DNA from: Streptomyces lacrimifluminis
GTDB lineage: Bacteria; Actinomycetota; Actinomycetes; Streptomycetales; Streptomycetaceae
NCBI RefSeq assembly: GCF_014646095.1
Contig: NZ_BMMU01000019.1
Coordinates: 77,525-141,524 of the forward strand
DNA: 64,000 nt
Direction: 5' to 3'
Position numbers and translations under genes: made by a program
The notes under the pieces: generated by a model
What the model saw: the letters and a program-made list of their open reading frames with translations, nothing else
The model's database searches: none
What the model was told of the DNA's origin: nothing
Part shown: positions 24,986 to 33,655 of the stretch, piece by piece
Position numbering within the stretch: position 1 is the stretch's first letter
How the letters are laid out: every line of letters starts with the position of its first letter

Positions 24986-25090
24986 GAACTTCCTACCCAG
25001 AATGACCTGGGCGAGGTTCAGAGGGTCTGCGGCCCACCAATGTGATCTGGCTGCCGCACTCTCAGCGCTGTGGCGCTCCCCTGTCGGAAT
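24986..25090 (-). ncRNA. TPP riboswitch (THI element)
   Basis: Read on the minus strand it carries the conserved blocks in order: ACAGGGGAGC, GCGCTGAGAGTGCGG, GACCCTCTGAACCT and a variant of the last helix around GTCATTCTGGGTAGGAAGT. This CUGAGA...ACCCUUUGAACC-type core is diagnostic of thiamine pyrophosphate aptamers. It precedes a lipoprotein/permease/ATPase operon and should switch it off when thiamine is plentiful. An AT-rich stretch (25090-25118) just before it holds the likely promoter. Confidence 0.9.
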
Positions 25091-25117
25091 ATGAAGATAT
25101 GTAGGTACGACATAAGA

Positions 25118-26224
25118 CTACCGCTCGGTGGCCGCCAGCTGTCCGCACGCCCCGTCGATCTCCTGCCCCCGGGTGTCCCGAACGGTGACGGGCACCCCGT
25201 GCGCGGCGACGGCCTCGACGAACGCCTTCTCGTCCTCGGGCCGCGACGCGGTCCACTTGGACCCCGGAGTCGGGTTCAGCGGGATCAGGTTGACATGCAC
25301 AGGCTTGCCCCTGAGCAGCCGCCCGAGGCGGTCACCGCGCCAGGCCTGGTCGTTGATGTCCCGGATCAGCGCGTACTCGATGGACAGGCGGCGCCCCGAC
25401 TTGGCCGCGTACTCCCACCCCGCGTCGAGGACCTCCCGGACCTTCCACCGCGTGTTGACGGGGACCAGGGTGTCGCGCAGCTCGTCGTCGGGCGCGTGCA
25501 GGGAGATGGCGAGGCGGCACTTGAAGCCCTCGTCGGAGAACCGGTTGATGGCCGGCACCAGTCCGACGGTCGACACGGTGATACCGCGCTGCGACAGCCC
25601 CATGCCGTCCGGCGCGGCGTCGGTCAGGGCACGGATGGCACCGACGACGCGCTTGTAGTTGGCGAGAGGCTCACCCATGCCCATGAAGACGATGTTGGAG
25701 AGCCGCGCAGGGCCACCGGGGATCTCCCCGTCCCGAAGCGCACGCATCCCGTCCACGATCTGGTGCACGATCTCGGCGGTGGACAGGTTCCGGTCCAGCC
25801 CGGCCTGCCCGGTCGCGCAGAACGGGCAGTTCATCCCGCACCCGGCCTGCGAACTGATGCACATGGTCACCCGCTCCGGGTACCGCATGAGCACCGACTC
25901 GACGAGCGTTCCGTCGACCATCCGCCACAGTGTCTTGCGGGTGGTGTCCTGGTCGGTCGACAGATGGCGGACGACCGTCATCAGCTCCGGAAGCAGCGCT
26001 TCCTGGAGCCTGCCGCGCGAGGCGGCCGGGATGTCCGTCCACTCGGCCGGGTCGTGCGCGAACCGCGCGAAGTAGTGCTGCGAGAGCTGCTTGGCACGAA
26101 ACGGCTTCTCACCGATCGCGGCAACGGCTTCTTTACGCTCGGCAGGCGTGAGATCGGCAAGATGCCGCGGCGGCTTCTGGGCTCCGCGCGGGGCGACGAA
26201 TGTGAGTTCTCCGGGCTTAGGCAT
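25118..26224 (-). CDS. rlmN: 23S rRNA/tRNA adenine-2 methyltransferase RlmN
   Basis: 368 residues from ATG 26224. It is a radical SAM enzyme: the 4Fe-4S cluster Cys are C129, C133 and C136 (SQAGCGMNCPFCATG), followed by the family-specific FMGMGEPLANYKRVVGAI, GITVSTVGLVPAI, AISLHAPDDELRDTLVPVN and GRRLSIEYALIRDIND. A late Cys (GACGQL) is the one that forms the mixed thioether in the mechanism. It methylates C2 of adenosine 2503 in 23S rRNA and A37 of some tRNAs. A promoter and the riboswitch of the thiamine operon lie just past its stop. Confidence 0.92.
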   Translation of the reverse strand: MPKPGELTFVAPRGAQKPPRHLADLTPAERKEAVAAIGEKPFRAKQLSQHYFARFAHDPAEWTDIPAASRGRLQEALLPELMTVVRHLSTDQDTTRKTLWRMVDGTLVESVLMRYPERVTMCISSQAGCGMNCPFCATGQAGLDRNLSTAEIVHQIVDGMRALRDGEIPGGPARLSNIVFMGMGEPLANYKRVVGAIRALTDAAPDGMGLSQRGITVSTVGLVPAINRFSDEGFKCRLAISLHAPDDELRDTLVPVNTRWKVREVLDAGWEYAAKSGRRLSIEYALIRDINDQAWRGDRLGRLLRGKPVHVNLIPLNPTPGSKWTASRPEDEKAFVEAVAAHGVPVTVRDTRGQEIDGACGQLAATER

Positions 26225-26324
26225 GGCTGTACCAGTGTCGCAGACATCCGGACAACCCCCCGCCGCCCTGTGGACAACGCCAGGAGCAGGCAGAAAGTCC
26301 CAGCTCAGCGCGCTCTGTACGCAC

Positions 26325-26996
26325 TCACGGAGCCGCCGCAGCCATCACCCCCCGCAGCTGCGTCACCTCCCGCTCCAGCTCGCGGTAGTGGTCGCTGACC
26401 TTGCGCCGGGCCGTCGGTGTGACGCGGCCCGCGTCCAGTTCGGTCAGCCGGTCGCCCAGGGCGGTGAGGTCCGTCTGCCAGCCGTGCCAGCCGTCGGCGC
26501 CCCGGGCGTCGGCCAGCTCGTCCCGGGCGGCACGCAGGGCCGCGTGAGCCCCCTCTCGCAGTGGGCCCAGGTCGGCGCGCAGCCGCTCGCTGCGCTCGCG
26601 GAGATAGGCGAGGGACTCGCCGTATCCGGCGAACGTCTCCCCCAGCTCGGTCATGGACCTGACCTGGTCCCCGAGCGCCTCCAACCAGGGCACGGCCACC
26701 TCGACACCGTGTTCGGCAGCCGCGACAGTCGCGGTACGCACCTCGTGGTAGTGCTGGGAGACGCCGTCCAGGTCGGCGAAGACACTCATCGCGCCGAGCG
26801 TCTGTTCGCGGATGGTGTCCGATGGGAGGCCGTCTCCCCGGTCGAGCAGCGCCTCGATGCGGGCCAGCTCGCCCCGTACCGCTCGTCGCAGCTCCAGCAG
26901 GGCCTGATGAGCCGAGTCCGCCGCCTCGACGGGACCGGCGACAGCTGCGAGTCCCTCGGCCTGCCGCTGGCGTCTGGTACGACTACGCCCCCACAT
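26325..26996 (-). CDS. hypothetical protein, mostly alpha-helical
   Basis: About 223 residues from ATG 26996, preceded by AAGGGGTG; GTG 27005 is a close alternative. The start is basic (WGRSRTRRQRQAEGLAAVAG). The rest is rich in Ala, Arg, Glu and Leu, with heptad-like runs (AHQALLELRRAVRGELARIEALLD, SERLRADLGPLREGAHAALRAARDEL, RELEREVTQLRGVM), so it is probably a long helical bundle or coiled coil. No signal peptide, membrane helix or catalytic motif is visible. I do not recognise a named family. It lies on the same strand as the rlmN and cdsA genes but with its own spacers. Confidence 0.6.
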   Translation of the reverse strand: MWGRSRTRRQRQAEGLAAVAGPVEAADSAHQALLELRRAVRGELARIEALLDRGDGLPSDTIREQTLGAMSVFADLDGVSQHYHEVRTATVAAAEHGVEVAVPWLEALGDQVRSMTELGETFAGYGESLAYLRERSERLRADLGPLREGAHAALRAARDELADARGADGWHGWQTDLTALGDRLTELDAGRVTPTARRKVSDHYRELEREVTQLRGVMAAAAP

Positions 26997-27121
26997 GCAC
27001 GCCACCCCTTCCGGACGGATCGACCGCACTGAAGTCGATCTTAGGTTCGAAAGGGGTGGTTTCAGGCTGCCGTACGTATTTCAAAGGAAACCCGGACCGT
27101 ACTGGAACATTTCGACCGGCC

Positions 27122-28249
27122 TCAGCCCACGAAGGCGACGAACAGCAGCCACACCACAGGAGCCGTCGGCAGCAGCGAGTCCAGCCGGTCCATGATGCCC
27201 CCGTGACCCGGCAGCAGCGTGCCCATGTCCTTGATGCCCAGGTCCCGCTTGATCATGGACTCGCCGAGGTCACCGAGCGTGGCACTGACCGCGACCGCGA
27301 GGCCCAGCACCAGACCCTGCCACCAGGTGCCGTCGTCGATCGCGAACTCCATCAGCACCGCGCCGGCCACCATCGCGAACGCGACAGCGCCGAACAGGCC
27401 CTCGCGGGTCTTGCCGGGACTGATGCGCGGGGCGAGCTTGTGCTTGCCGAAGCGCCAGCCGATCGCGTACGCGCCGGTGTCGCTGACGACGGTCAGGAGC
27501 AGGAACGTCATGACGCGCTGCGCACCGTCGTCGGCGGTGAGCATCATCGCGACGAACGTCGCCAGGAACGGAACGTAGAAGGCCGCGAAGACGCCTGCCG
27601 TGACGTCCTTGAGGTATCCCTCCGGAGGTTCCGTCATACGCCAGACCAGGACCGCGAGCGCGGTGAGCGCCATCGCGACCCACGCGCCCTCGGGACCCCG
27701 GACGTATCCGGAGACGACCATCGCGGCCCCGCCGAGCGCGAGCGGCACCAGCGGCGCCCTGATGCCCTTGCGCTCCTGGAGCCGGGACGTCAGTTCCCAC
27801 AGGCCGACCACGACGGCGACAGCTACCACGCCGACGAAGGCGGCCTTGACGACGAACAGCGACGCGATGATCACCGCGCCCAGCCCGACGCCGACCGCTA
27901 TGGCCGCGCCGAGATCCCGGCCCGCAGTCTTCTTCCGCGGGACGGAGGCGGGCTGCTGGGCGTCGTCGGGCGTAGGCATGGGATCCGGCTTCTGCGGCAC
28001 CGCCCCGTAAGGCTGCGCCCGCGGCATCTCGTCGCGGAACGAGGGGCCGCCCGGCCGAGCGGCCCCCCGGTCGTCATCCTGGTGTCCGCCATGTGCGGGT
28101 ACGTCGGGCACGATGGGCATGGGGCGAGTCTGCTGCGCGTGGTGCGCATCGTACGCGGGACCCGCCGGGGCAGCCCCCTGGACAGGCCCTCCGTCGGACG
28201 GCCCCCAGTACCCGGCGTGGGGCGGCGCCCCCCAGGAAGAGTCGTTCAT
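27122..28249 (-). CDS. cdsA: phosphatidate cytidylyltransferase
   Basis: 375 residues. The first 110 residues are a Pro/Gly-rich, His- and Asp-containing cytoplasmic tail that enterobacterial CdsA lacks; actinobacterial forms often have it. Then come about eight hydrophobic segments and the CDS signature SATLGDLGESMIKRDLGIKDMGTLLPGHGGIMDRLDS near the C-terminus, with its acidic residues and HGG motif. It makes CDP-diacylglycerol from phosphatidate and CTP in the membrane. Its ATG shares one base with the frr stop (TGATG), so the two are translationally coupled. Confidence 0.92.
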   Translation of the reverse strand: MNDSSWGAPPHAGYWGPSDGGPVQGAAPAGPAYDAHHAQQTRPMPIVPDVPAHGGHQDDDRGAARPGGPSFRDEMPRAQPYGAVPQKPDPMPTPDDAQQPASVPRKKTAGRDLGAAIAVGVGLGAVIIASLFVVKAAFVGVVAVAVVVGLWELTSRLQERKGIRAPLVPLALGGAAMVVSGYVRGPEGAWVAMALTALAVLVWRMTEPPEGYLKDVTAGVFAAFYVPFLATFVAMMLTADDGAQRVMTFLLLTVVSDTGAYAIGWRFGKHKLAPRISPGKTREGLFGAVAFAMVAGAVLMEFAIDDGTWWQGLVLGLAVAVSATLGDLGESMIKRDLGIKDMGTLLPGHGGIMDRLDSLLPTAPVVWLLFVAFVG

Positions 28250-28809
28250 CAGACTTCGAGAAGCTCCGCTTCCTTGTGCTTGAGGAGCTCGTCCACCTGC
28301 GCGACGTACTTCGCGGTGGTGTCGTCGAGCTCCTTCTCCGCGCGACGGCCCTCGTCCTCGCCGACCTCGCCGTCCTTGACGAACTTGTCGATGGCGTCCT
28401 TGGCCTTGCGGCGGATGGCCCTGATCGAGATCTTGGAGTCCTCGGCCTTGGTCCGGGCCACCTTGATGTAGTCCTTGCGCCGCTCCTGGGTGAGCTCGGG
28501 GAACACCACGCGGATGATGTTTCCGTCGTTGCTCGGGTTGACCCCGAGGTCGGAGTCGCGGATCGCCTGCTCGATGTTGCGCAGTGCGCTCTTGTCGAAC
28601 GGGGTCACCACGGCCATCCGCGGTTCGGGCACGGAGAACGAGGCCAGCTGGTTGATCGGCGTCAGTGCGCCGTAGTAGTCGGCCACGATCTTGTTGAACA
28701 TCGCCGGGTGCGCACGGCCGGTGCGGATCGCGGCGAAGTCCTCCTTGGCGACAACGACGGCCTTCTCCATCTTCTCCTCGGCCTCGAGGAGGGTCTCTTC
28801 GATCACCAC
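28249..28809 (-). CDS. frr: ribosome recycling factor
   Basis: 186 residues from GTG 28809, the standard length. The family motifs are all present: RTGRAHPAMFNKIVADYYGALTPINQLASFSVPEPRM, LGVNPSNDGNIIRVVFPELTQERRKDYIKVARTKAEDSKISIRAIRRKA. The middle part is the beta domain between two long helices. With EF-G it splits post-termination ribosomes. It sits after pyrH and couples to cdsA by a one-base overlap. Confidence 0.95.
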   Translation of the reverse strand: MVIEETLLEAEEKMEKAVVVAKEDFAAIRTGRAHPAMFNKIVADYYGALTPINQLASFSVPEPRMAVVTPFDKSALRNIEQAIRDSDLGVNPSNDGNIIRVVFPELTQERRKDYIKVARTKAEDSKISIRAIRRKAKDAIDKFVKDGEVGEDEGRRAEKELDDTTAKYVAQVDELLKHKEAELLEV

Positions 28810-28961
28810 TTGCTCCTGCGTGTCTTGAGTAGGCCCGGCTGCTGTTCTCGGTCAGGGTCGGCGGCCGGCTGCGTCGCGTCTTCTTCCTGCACGGTTCCCG
28901 ACCGGCAGGACATTGTCCATCCCCCGCTCAGGGTCCGTCCCCGGGCAGGGTTGATCCCCGG

Positions 28962-29720
28962 TCAGTCCCGGCTGCCCTGTTCCCCGACGAGTGTGCCGAT
29001 CTTCTCACCCTTGACGGCCCGCGCGATATTGCCCTCGGTCAGAAGCTCGAAGACGAGGATCGGCAGCTTGTTGTCACGGCACAGCGTGATCGCCGTCATG
29101 TCGGCGACCTTGAGGTCCCGGGTGATGACCTCGCCGTAGCCGAGCGAGTCGAACTTGACGGCCTCGGGGTTGGCCTTCGGGTCGGAGTCGTAGACCCCGT
29201 CCACGCCGTTCTTGCCCATCAGCAGCGCCTCGGCGTCGATCTCCAGGGCGCGCTGTGCGGCGGTCGTGTCGGTGGAGAAGTACGGCATGCCCATACCGGC
29301 ACCGAAGATGACCACACGGCCCTTCTCCAGGTGCCGTACGGCGCGCAGCGGGATGTACGGCTCGGCGACCTGGCCCATGGTGATGGCGGTCTGGACCCGG
29401 CTGTCGATGCCCTCCTTCTCCAGGAAGTCCTGGAGAGCCAGGCAGTTCATGACGGTGCCGAGCATGCCCATGTAGTCCGAGCGGGCCCGGTCCATGCCGC
29501 GCTGCTGCAGTTCCGCACCGCGAAAGAAGTTGCCGCCGCCGATGACGACGGCGATCTGGGAGCCGTCGCGCACGACGGCCGCGATCTCACGGGCAATCTT
29601 GTGCACCACGTCGGGGTCGACGCCCAGGCCCCCGCCACCGGAGAAGGCTTCTCCGGACAACTTCAGCATGAACCTGCCGCGTACTTTGCCGTCGTCGCTC
29701 TTCTGGGCCTTGGTGGTCAT
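28962..29720 (-). CDS. pyrH: UMP kinase
   Basis: 252 residues, ATG 29720. It is an amino acid kinase-fold enzyme: FMLKLSGEAFSGGGGLGVD (phosphate loop and K), VIGGGNFFRG, VIFGAGMGMPYFSTDTTAAQRALE, LMGKNGVDGVYDSDPK. Phosphorylates UMP to UDP in the cytoplasm, and is hexameric and often GTP-regulated. The order rpsB-tsf-pyrH-frr is conserved across bacteria. The N-terminal extension (TTKAQKSDDGKVRGR) is common in actinobacteria. A 201-base spacer with a hairpin separates it from tsf. Confidence 0.95.
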   Translation of the reverse strand: MTTKAQKSDDGKVRGRFMLKLSGEAFSGGGGLGVDPDVVHKIAREIAAVVRDGSQIAVVIGGGNFFRGAELQQRGMDRARSDYMGMLGTVMNCLALQDFLEKEGIDSRVQTAITMGQVAEPYIPLRAVRHLEKGRVVIFGAGMGMPYFSTDTTAAQRALEIDAEALLMGKNGVDGVYDSDPKANPEAVKFDSLGYGEVITRDLKVADMTAITLCRDNKLPILVFELLTEGNIARAVKGEKIGTLVGEQGSRD

Positions 29721-29757
29721 GGAGATCTCGCCTCTTCACGTGTCACACATACGAAGA

Positions 29758-29807
29758 AGGCCATTGCCGGTGGGGTGTCGATCGCATCCCATGCTCGGCA
29801 ATGGCCT
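29758..29807. terminator. hairpin between tsf and pyrH
   Basis: A perfect 12-base-pair stem (AGGCCATTGCCG 29758-29769, CGGCAATGGCCT 29796-29807), extendable outward with mismatches, has a 26-base loop. It lies after tsf on the minus strand and can end or weaken the rpsB-tsf transcript before pyrH. Confidence 0.6.
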
Positions 29808-29921
29808 CCTCGTCAGATCTGCTGTCGTCCGCCACGCGCGCGTGCGTGACGGCGTACGCGCGCGACTGCGTCGACCCTATAGGTATCCCTACGGGGGCCG
29901 CGCGTCGATCGCGGTACGGAC

Positions 29922-30758
29922 TCAGATGCCGACCTTGATGCGCGTGAAGCGCTTCAGGGTGACACCGGCCTCGTCCAGGACCTTCTGGACGGACTTCTTG
30001 TTGTCCAGCGCGTACGGCTGGCCGAGCAGCGTGGCGTCCTTGAAGAAGCCGTTGAGGCGACCCTCGACGATCTTCGGCAGGGCGGCCTCGGGCTTGCCCT
30101 CGGCGCGGGTGGTCTCCTCGGCGACGCGGCGCTCGGTCTCGACGACCTCGGCCGGCACGTCCTCCTTGGAGAGGTACTTCGGCGCGAAGGCGGCGATGTG
30201 CTGGGCGATGCCCTTGGCGACCTCGGCGTTGGGCTTGTCCAGCTCGACGAGGACACCGATCTGCGGGGGCAGGTCGGGCATCGTGCGGTGCATGTACGCC
30301 AGCACGAAACCGTCCGCGTACTGCGCGAAGCGGTCCAGGACGATCTTCTCGCCCAGGTTGGCGTTGGCCTCGTCGACGTACGCCTGAACCGTCTTGCCGG
30401 ACTCGATCTCGGAGGCCAGCAGGGCCTCCAGGTCGGCCGGAGAGGTCTTGGCGACGTGCTCGGCGAGCGCGGTGGCGGCGGCCTGGAACTTCTCGCCCTT
30501 GGCGACGAAGTCCGTCTCGCACTTCAGCTCGACGAGGACACCGGAGGTGTTGTCGTCGGCGATGATCGAGACGACCGCGCCGTTCTCGGCGGAACGGCCC
30601 TCGCGCTTGGCGACGCCCTTCTGGCCCTTGATGCGCAGGGCCTCTACGGCCTTGTCGACATCGCCCTCGGCCTCGTCCAGCGCCTTCTTGCAGTCCATCA
30701 TGCCGGCGCCGGTGAGCTCACGGAGCTTCTTGACGTCAGCGGCGGTGTAGTTCGCCAT
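29922..30758 (-). CDS. tsf: elongation factor Ts
   Basis: 278 residues from ATG 30758. The N-terminus MANYTAADVKKLRELTGAGMMDCKKALDEA is the signature of EF-Ts, which swaps GDP for GTP on EF-Tu. The core and the dimer/coiled-coil region (GEKIVLDRFAQYADGFVLAYMH...VAKGIAQHIAAFAPKYLSKEDVP) are intact. It is the second gene of the rpsB-tsf operon, with an attenuator-like hairpin between them. The upstream part of the longer frame (before residue M at 30758) is spacer. Confidence 0.95.
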   Translation of the reverse strand: MANYTAADVKKLRELTGAGMMDCKKALDEAEGDVDKAVEALRIKGQKGVAKREGRSAENGAVVSIIADDNTSGVLVELKCETDFVAKGEKFQAAATALAEHVAKTSPADLEALLASEIESGKTVQAYVDEANANLGEKIVLDRFAQYADGFVLAYMHRTMPDLPPQIGVLVELDKPNAEVAKGIAQHIAAFAPKYLSKEDVPAEVVETERRVAEETTRAEGKPEAALPKIVEGRLNGFFKDATLLGQPYALDNKKSVQKVLDEAGVTLKRFTRIKVGI

Positions 30759-30802
30759 GATTCTCGGAGTCTCTCTCGAAGTCTGAAAGATCTGCGGATC
30801 GA

Positions 30803-30835
30803 ACGGCGGGGGCCCCATGAAGGTGCCCCCGCCGT
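30803..30835 (-). terminator. attenuator-like hairpin between rpsB and tsf
   Basis: ACGGCGGGGGC (30803-30813) pairs with GCCCCCGCCGT (30825-30835), 11 bases, loop 11. It lies right after the rpsB stop and probably reduces read-through into tsf or protects the rpsB end. Confidence 0.6.
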
Positions 30836-30859
30836 CGACAACCCGAAGGGGTGAGGGTG

Positions 30860-31795
30860 TCAGGCCTTCTCGGCGTCCGCGGCCGGAGCCTCGGCGACGG
30901 GAGCCTCGACGGGGGCCTCAGCGGCAACTTCGGCCTCGGCAGCGGCCTCGACGGGAGCCTCCTCGACCGGAGCCTCCTCGGCAGCGGCCTCGGCGGCGGG
31001 CGCCTCGGCGTCGTCGGCCTTCTTCTCGCCCTCGAGGAGGTCGCGCTCCCAGGCGGCGAGGGGCTCGGCGACAGCCTTCTCGCCCTTGTCACCGGTGTTG
31101 ACGCCGGAACGGGAGATGAGGCCCTCGGCGACGGCGTCGGCGATCACACGGGTGAGCAGGGTGACGGAGCGGATCGCGTCGTCGTTGCCCGGGATCTTGT
31201 AGTCGACCTCGTCGGGGTCGCAGTTGGTGTCGAGGATGGCGACGACCGGAATGTTGAGCTTCCGGGCCTCACCGACCGCGATGTGCTCCTTCTTGGTGTC
31301 CACGATCCAGACGGCGCTGGGCACCTTGGACATCTCGCGGATACCACCGAGGGTCTTCTCCAGCTTGGCCTTCTCGCGCGAGAGCACGAGAAGCTCCTTC
31401 TTGGTGAGACCCGACGCGGCGACGTCCTCGAAGTCGATCTGCTCGAGCTCTTTGAGGCGCTGCAGACGCTTGTAGACGGTCGAGAAGTTGGTGAGCATGC
31501 CGCCCAGCCAGCGCTGGTTGACGTAGGGCATGCCGACGCGGGTCGCCTGCTCGGCGATCGCCTCCTGCGCCTGCTTCTTCGTGCCGACGAACATGACCGT
31601 GCCGCCGTGGGCGACGGTCTCCTTGACGAACTCGTAGGCGCGGTCGATGTACGACAGCGACTGGAGCAGGTCGATGATGTAGATGCCGTTGCGCTCCGTG
31701 AAGATGAAGCGCTTCATCTTCGGGTTCCAACGACGGGTCTGGTGACCGAAGTGGACGCCGCTTTCCAGCAGCTCCCGCATCGTGACGACGGCCAT
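30860..31795 (-). CDS. rpsB: 30S ribosomal protein S2
   Basis: 311 residues from ATG 31795 with AAGGAG upstream. The core is the S2 family (MRELLESGVHFGHQTRRWNPKMKRFIFTERNGIYIIDLLQS, RWLGGMLTNFSTVYKRLQRL, VWIVDTKKEHIAVGEARKL, IRSVTLLTRVIADAVAEG). The last 55 or so residues are an Ala/Glu/Pro-rich tail of AAAEEAPVEEAPVEAA-type repeats, lacking in E. coli S2 but usual in Streptomyces. The tail is probably disordered. First gene of the rpsB-tsf unit. Confidence 0.95.
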   Translation of the reverse strand: MAVVTMRELLESGVHFGHQTRRWNPKMKRFIFTERNGIYIIDLLQSLSYIDRAYEFVKETVAHGGTVMFVGTKKQAQEAIAEQATRVGMPYVNQRWLGGMLTNFSTVYKRLQRLKELEQIDFEDVAASGLTKKELLVLSREKAKLEKTLGGIREMSKVPSAVWIVDTKKEHIAVGEARKLNIPVVAILDTNCDPDEVDYKIPGNDDAIRSVTLLTRVIADAVAEGLISRSGVNTGDKGEKAVAEPLAAWERDLLEGEKKADDAEAPAAEAAAEEAPVEEAPVEAAAEAEVAAEAPVEAPVAEAPAADAEKA

Positions 31796-32065
31796 GGCCG
31801 TTCTCCTTGTGTTTCTCGGTTGTGCCGCGGGTACCGGACGGCACCCGCGCCTGACGCCCGAATACGCCTTGCCGCGAGGGACCGAGAGGCGTTGACACCG
31901 ACCCTGTACGGGCCTGATGTCGGGGCGTGCGAAGTCGACCCGGTCAGCCGGATCGCCAAAGGAAGTGTACGGGACCCGCGAGGCCTCGGGTGACGCCGAT
32001 ATCCACAACCGGCCAGTACTCCACAGCCCCGCCCGAACCGTCCCGAATCACGCCAGGCTCGGTCC

Positions 32066-32671
32066 ATGCGAGCGAAACAAGGAGCGTGTGCGGGCCTGAG
32101 CCTGCTACTGGCCCTGCCCCTGATGCTGACACTGACGGCGTCGTCGACGGCCCGGGGAGCCGGGGCACCCCCGCCGGCAGAGCCGTCGCCCGTCACGGAC
32201 GGCCCTCCCACACCCACGATCGCCCGCACCTGGCCGGTCGGAACCCGCCCTCCGGTCCTGCGCACCTGGGAGCCGCCCCCGACTCCCTACGCCAGGGGCC
32301 ACCGGGGCGCGGACCTGGCCGCGACGCCCGGTGCCCCGGTTCGGGCGGTCGCCGCGGGCCGGGTGCACTTCGCGGGCCGGGTGGCGGGCCGGGGAGTCGT
32401 CTCCGTGGAACTCTCGGGCACGGGCACCCCGCCCCTGCGCACGACCTACGAACCGGTGACGGCCGCGGTCGAGAAGGGCACGGAGGTGACGGCGGGCGAG
32501 GTGCTGGGCACGGTGGAGATCGGGTCCGGGCACTGCCCAACGACGTGCGTCCACTGGGGCCTGCTGCGAGGCGACACGTACCTGGACCCCCTGACGCTGC
32601 TGCCGCCCTGGCTACTGCACAGGGGCCCGTCCCGCCTCCTGCCGGTACTGGGCGTACCGCTGCCCACTTAG
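32066..32671 (+). CDS. secreted M23/LytM-family peptidase
   Basis: 201 residues from ATG 32066; divergent from rpsB. Residues 1-31 are a signal peptide (KQGACAGLSLLLALPLMLTLTASSTARGAG). The catalytic M23 fold is short: H-x3-D in GHRGADLAAT (zinc ligands), VRAVAAGRVHFAGRVAGRG, and C-V-H-W-G-L near the end (HxH reduced to CVHWG). The lysostaphin-type endopeptidase should cut peptidoglycan peptides outside the cell. One zinc ligand (the first His of the last motif) is Cys, so activity is not certain. A MITE-like element abuts its stop. Confidence 0.8.
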   Translation: MRAKQGACAGLSLLLALPLMLTLTASSTARGAGAPPPAEPSPVTDGPPTPTIARTWPVGTRPPVLRTWEPPPTPYARGHRGADLAATPGAPVRAVAAGRVHFAGRVAGRGVVSVELSGTGTPPLRTTYEPVTAAVEKGTEVTAGEVLGTVEIGSGHCPTTCVHWGLLRGDTYLDPLTLLPPWLLHRGPSRLLPVLGVPLPT

Positions 32672-32872
32672 GGCCTGTCGTTTGGATCAGTCCGGAGTCG
32701 CGGGGTCTGGCACGCACTCCCCCAGAGGGGGGACCCCCGCCGCGTTGTCGTCGGTTGCCGACGCTCCGCGTCGCCGCCCTTCTCCGCCTTGCAGCTGCAC
32801 GCACCGGACCCCGCTCGGGTCGGCCGACCTGCACCGCTTCTTGCAGCCGGCCTGATCCAAACGGCAGGCCCT
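32670..32872. mobile_element. MITE-like element with 26-base terminal inverted repeats
   Basis: Left end AGGGCCTGTCGTTTGGATCA (32670-32689) continues TCCGG to 32695; the right end 32847-32872 is its reverse complement in 24 of 26 positions. The 150 bases inside carry no gene. From memory, this sequence (with CCCCCAGAGGGGGGACCCCC near the left end) is common between genes in Streptomyces genomes. It lies immediately after the M23 stop; the first repeat bases form part of the TAG codon. No clear target duplication is seen, and no transposase is encoded. Confidence 0.7.
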
Positions 32873-32957
32873 GGCCGCAGCCGGCGTGCACCCCGTCCCG
32901 CCCGTTCCGCTTCTGCCCGGTCCGCCGGCACGCCTGCCGCCAGAGGCGGAGCCCGAT

Positions 32958-33539
32958 TCAGCCCCGTACCCCCCGCAACGCCATCACCACAGCCGCGTCC
33001 GTGACCACCGCAGGATCCTCGGCAACCCCGAACTCGATCCGCCGCACCGCCGCATCGACAATCCCCTGCAACAGCATCGCGGCCATCCGAGGCTGCGCAT
33101 GCCCGATGTCCCGCAGGGCCTCGACCACCATGGCGACGAGCCCTCCGTGGGCCGCGCGGATCTTCTCCCGGGCCCCCGCGTCCAGTTCGCTCGCCGAGAT
33201 CGCCACCACGGCTCGATGCCGCCGATCACCCACGAGGGCGAGCTGCCGGCGCACATACGCCTCGACCTTGTCCTCGGGCGCCTCCGCCGCTGCCATCGCC
33301 GCCTCGACCTCGGCCGCCCAGAGCGGGAAGTCGACCTCGCACAGCTCCTCGACGACGGACGCCCGCGACCGGAAGTACTCGTAGACGGACGACCGCGCGA
33401 GCCCGGTCCGCTCGGCCAGGGCCGGGAACGTCAGCGCCTCCGTCCCGCCCTCGGACAACAGGGACCTCGCCGCGTCCAGCAGGGCGGCTCGCTGCATCGA
33501 CCGGTGCTCGGCCACGGAGGCCGCTCGAATCCTTGGCAC
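32958..33539 (-). CDS. TetR family transcriptional regulator
   Basis: 193 residues from GTG 33539. Residues 15-60 form the helix-turn-helix: MQRAALLDAARSLLSEGGTEALTFPALAERTGLARSSVYEYFRSRASV. The C-terminal domain is all-helical and ends in QGIVDAAVRRIEFGVAEDPAVVTDAAVVMALRG, so it should dimerise and bind an unknown ligand. The start has only a weak site; a Met at residue 15 is an alternative. It lies between a MITE-like element and the AGGTC repeat beside whiG; no target gene can be read from the context. Confidence 0.87.
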   Translation of the reverse strand: MPRIRAASVAEHRSMQRAALLDAARSLLSEGGTEALTFPALAERTGLARSSVYEYFRSRASVVEELCEVDFPLWAAEVEAAMAAAEAPEDKVEAYVRRQLALVGDRRHRAVVAISASELDAGAREKIRAAHGGLVAMVVEALRDIGHAQPRMAAMLLQGIVDAAVRRIEFGVAEDPAVVTDAAVVMALRGVRG

Positions 33540-33610
33540 TCAACCACTGTACGGACGGACCGCCCCGGAGGGGAGAGACTCCGGTCAGCCGGGCCAACCG
33601 GGCCCCAGCC

Positions 33611-33655
33611 AGGTCAGGTCAGGTCAGGTCAGGTCAGGTCAGGTCAGGTCAGGTC
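33611..33655. repeat. AGGTC microsatellite, nine copies
   Basis: AGGTC is repeated nine times without error (33611-33655), then AG. The whiG stop codon (TGA on the minus strand, 33654-33656) lies in the last copy, so the repeat is the 3' untranslated part of whiG. Copy number can change without altering WhiG itself. On the minus strand the unit is GACCT. Confidence 0.9.

Noticed and set aside
31876..31920. TTGACA with TGATGT downstream, as a promoter for the M23 peptidase gene
   Set aside because: The -10 is poor and it lies about 150 bases from the start; too weak to list.
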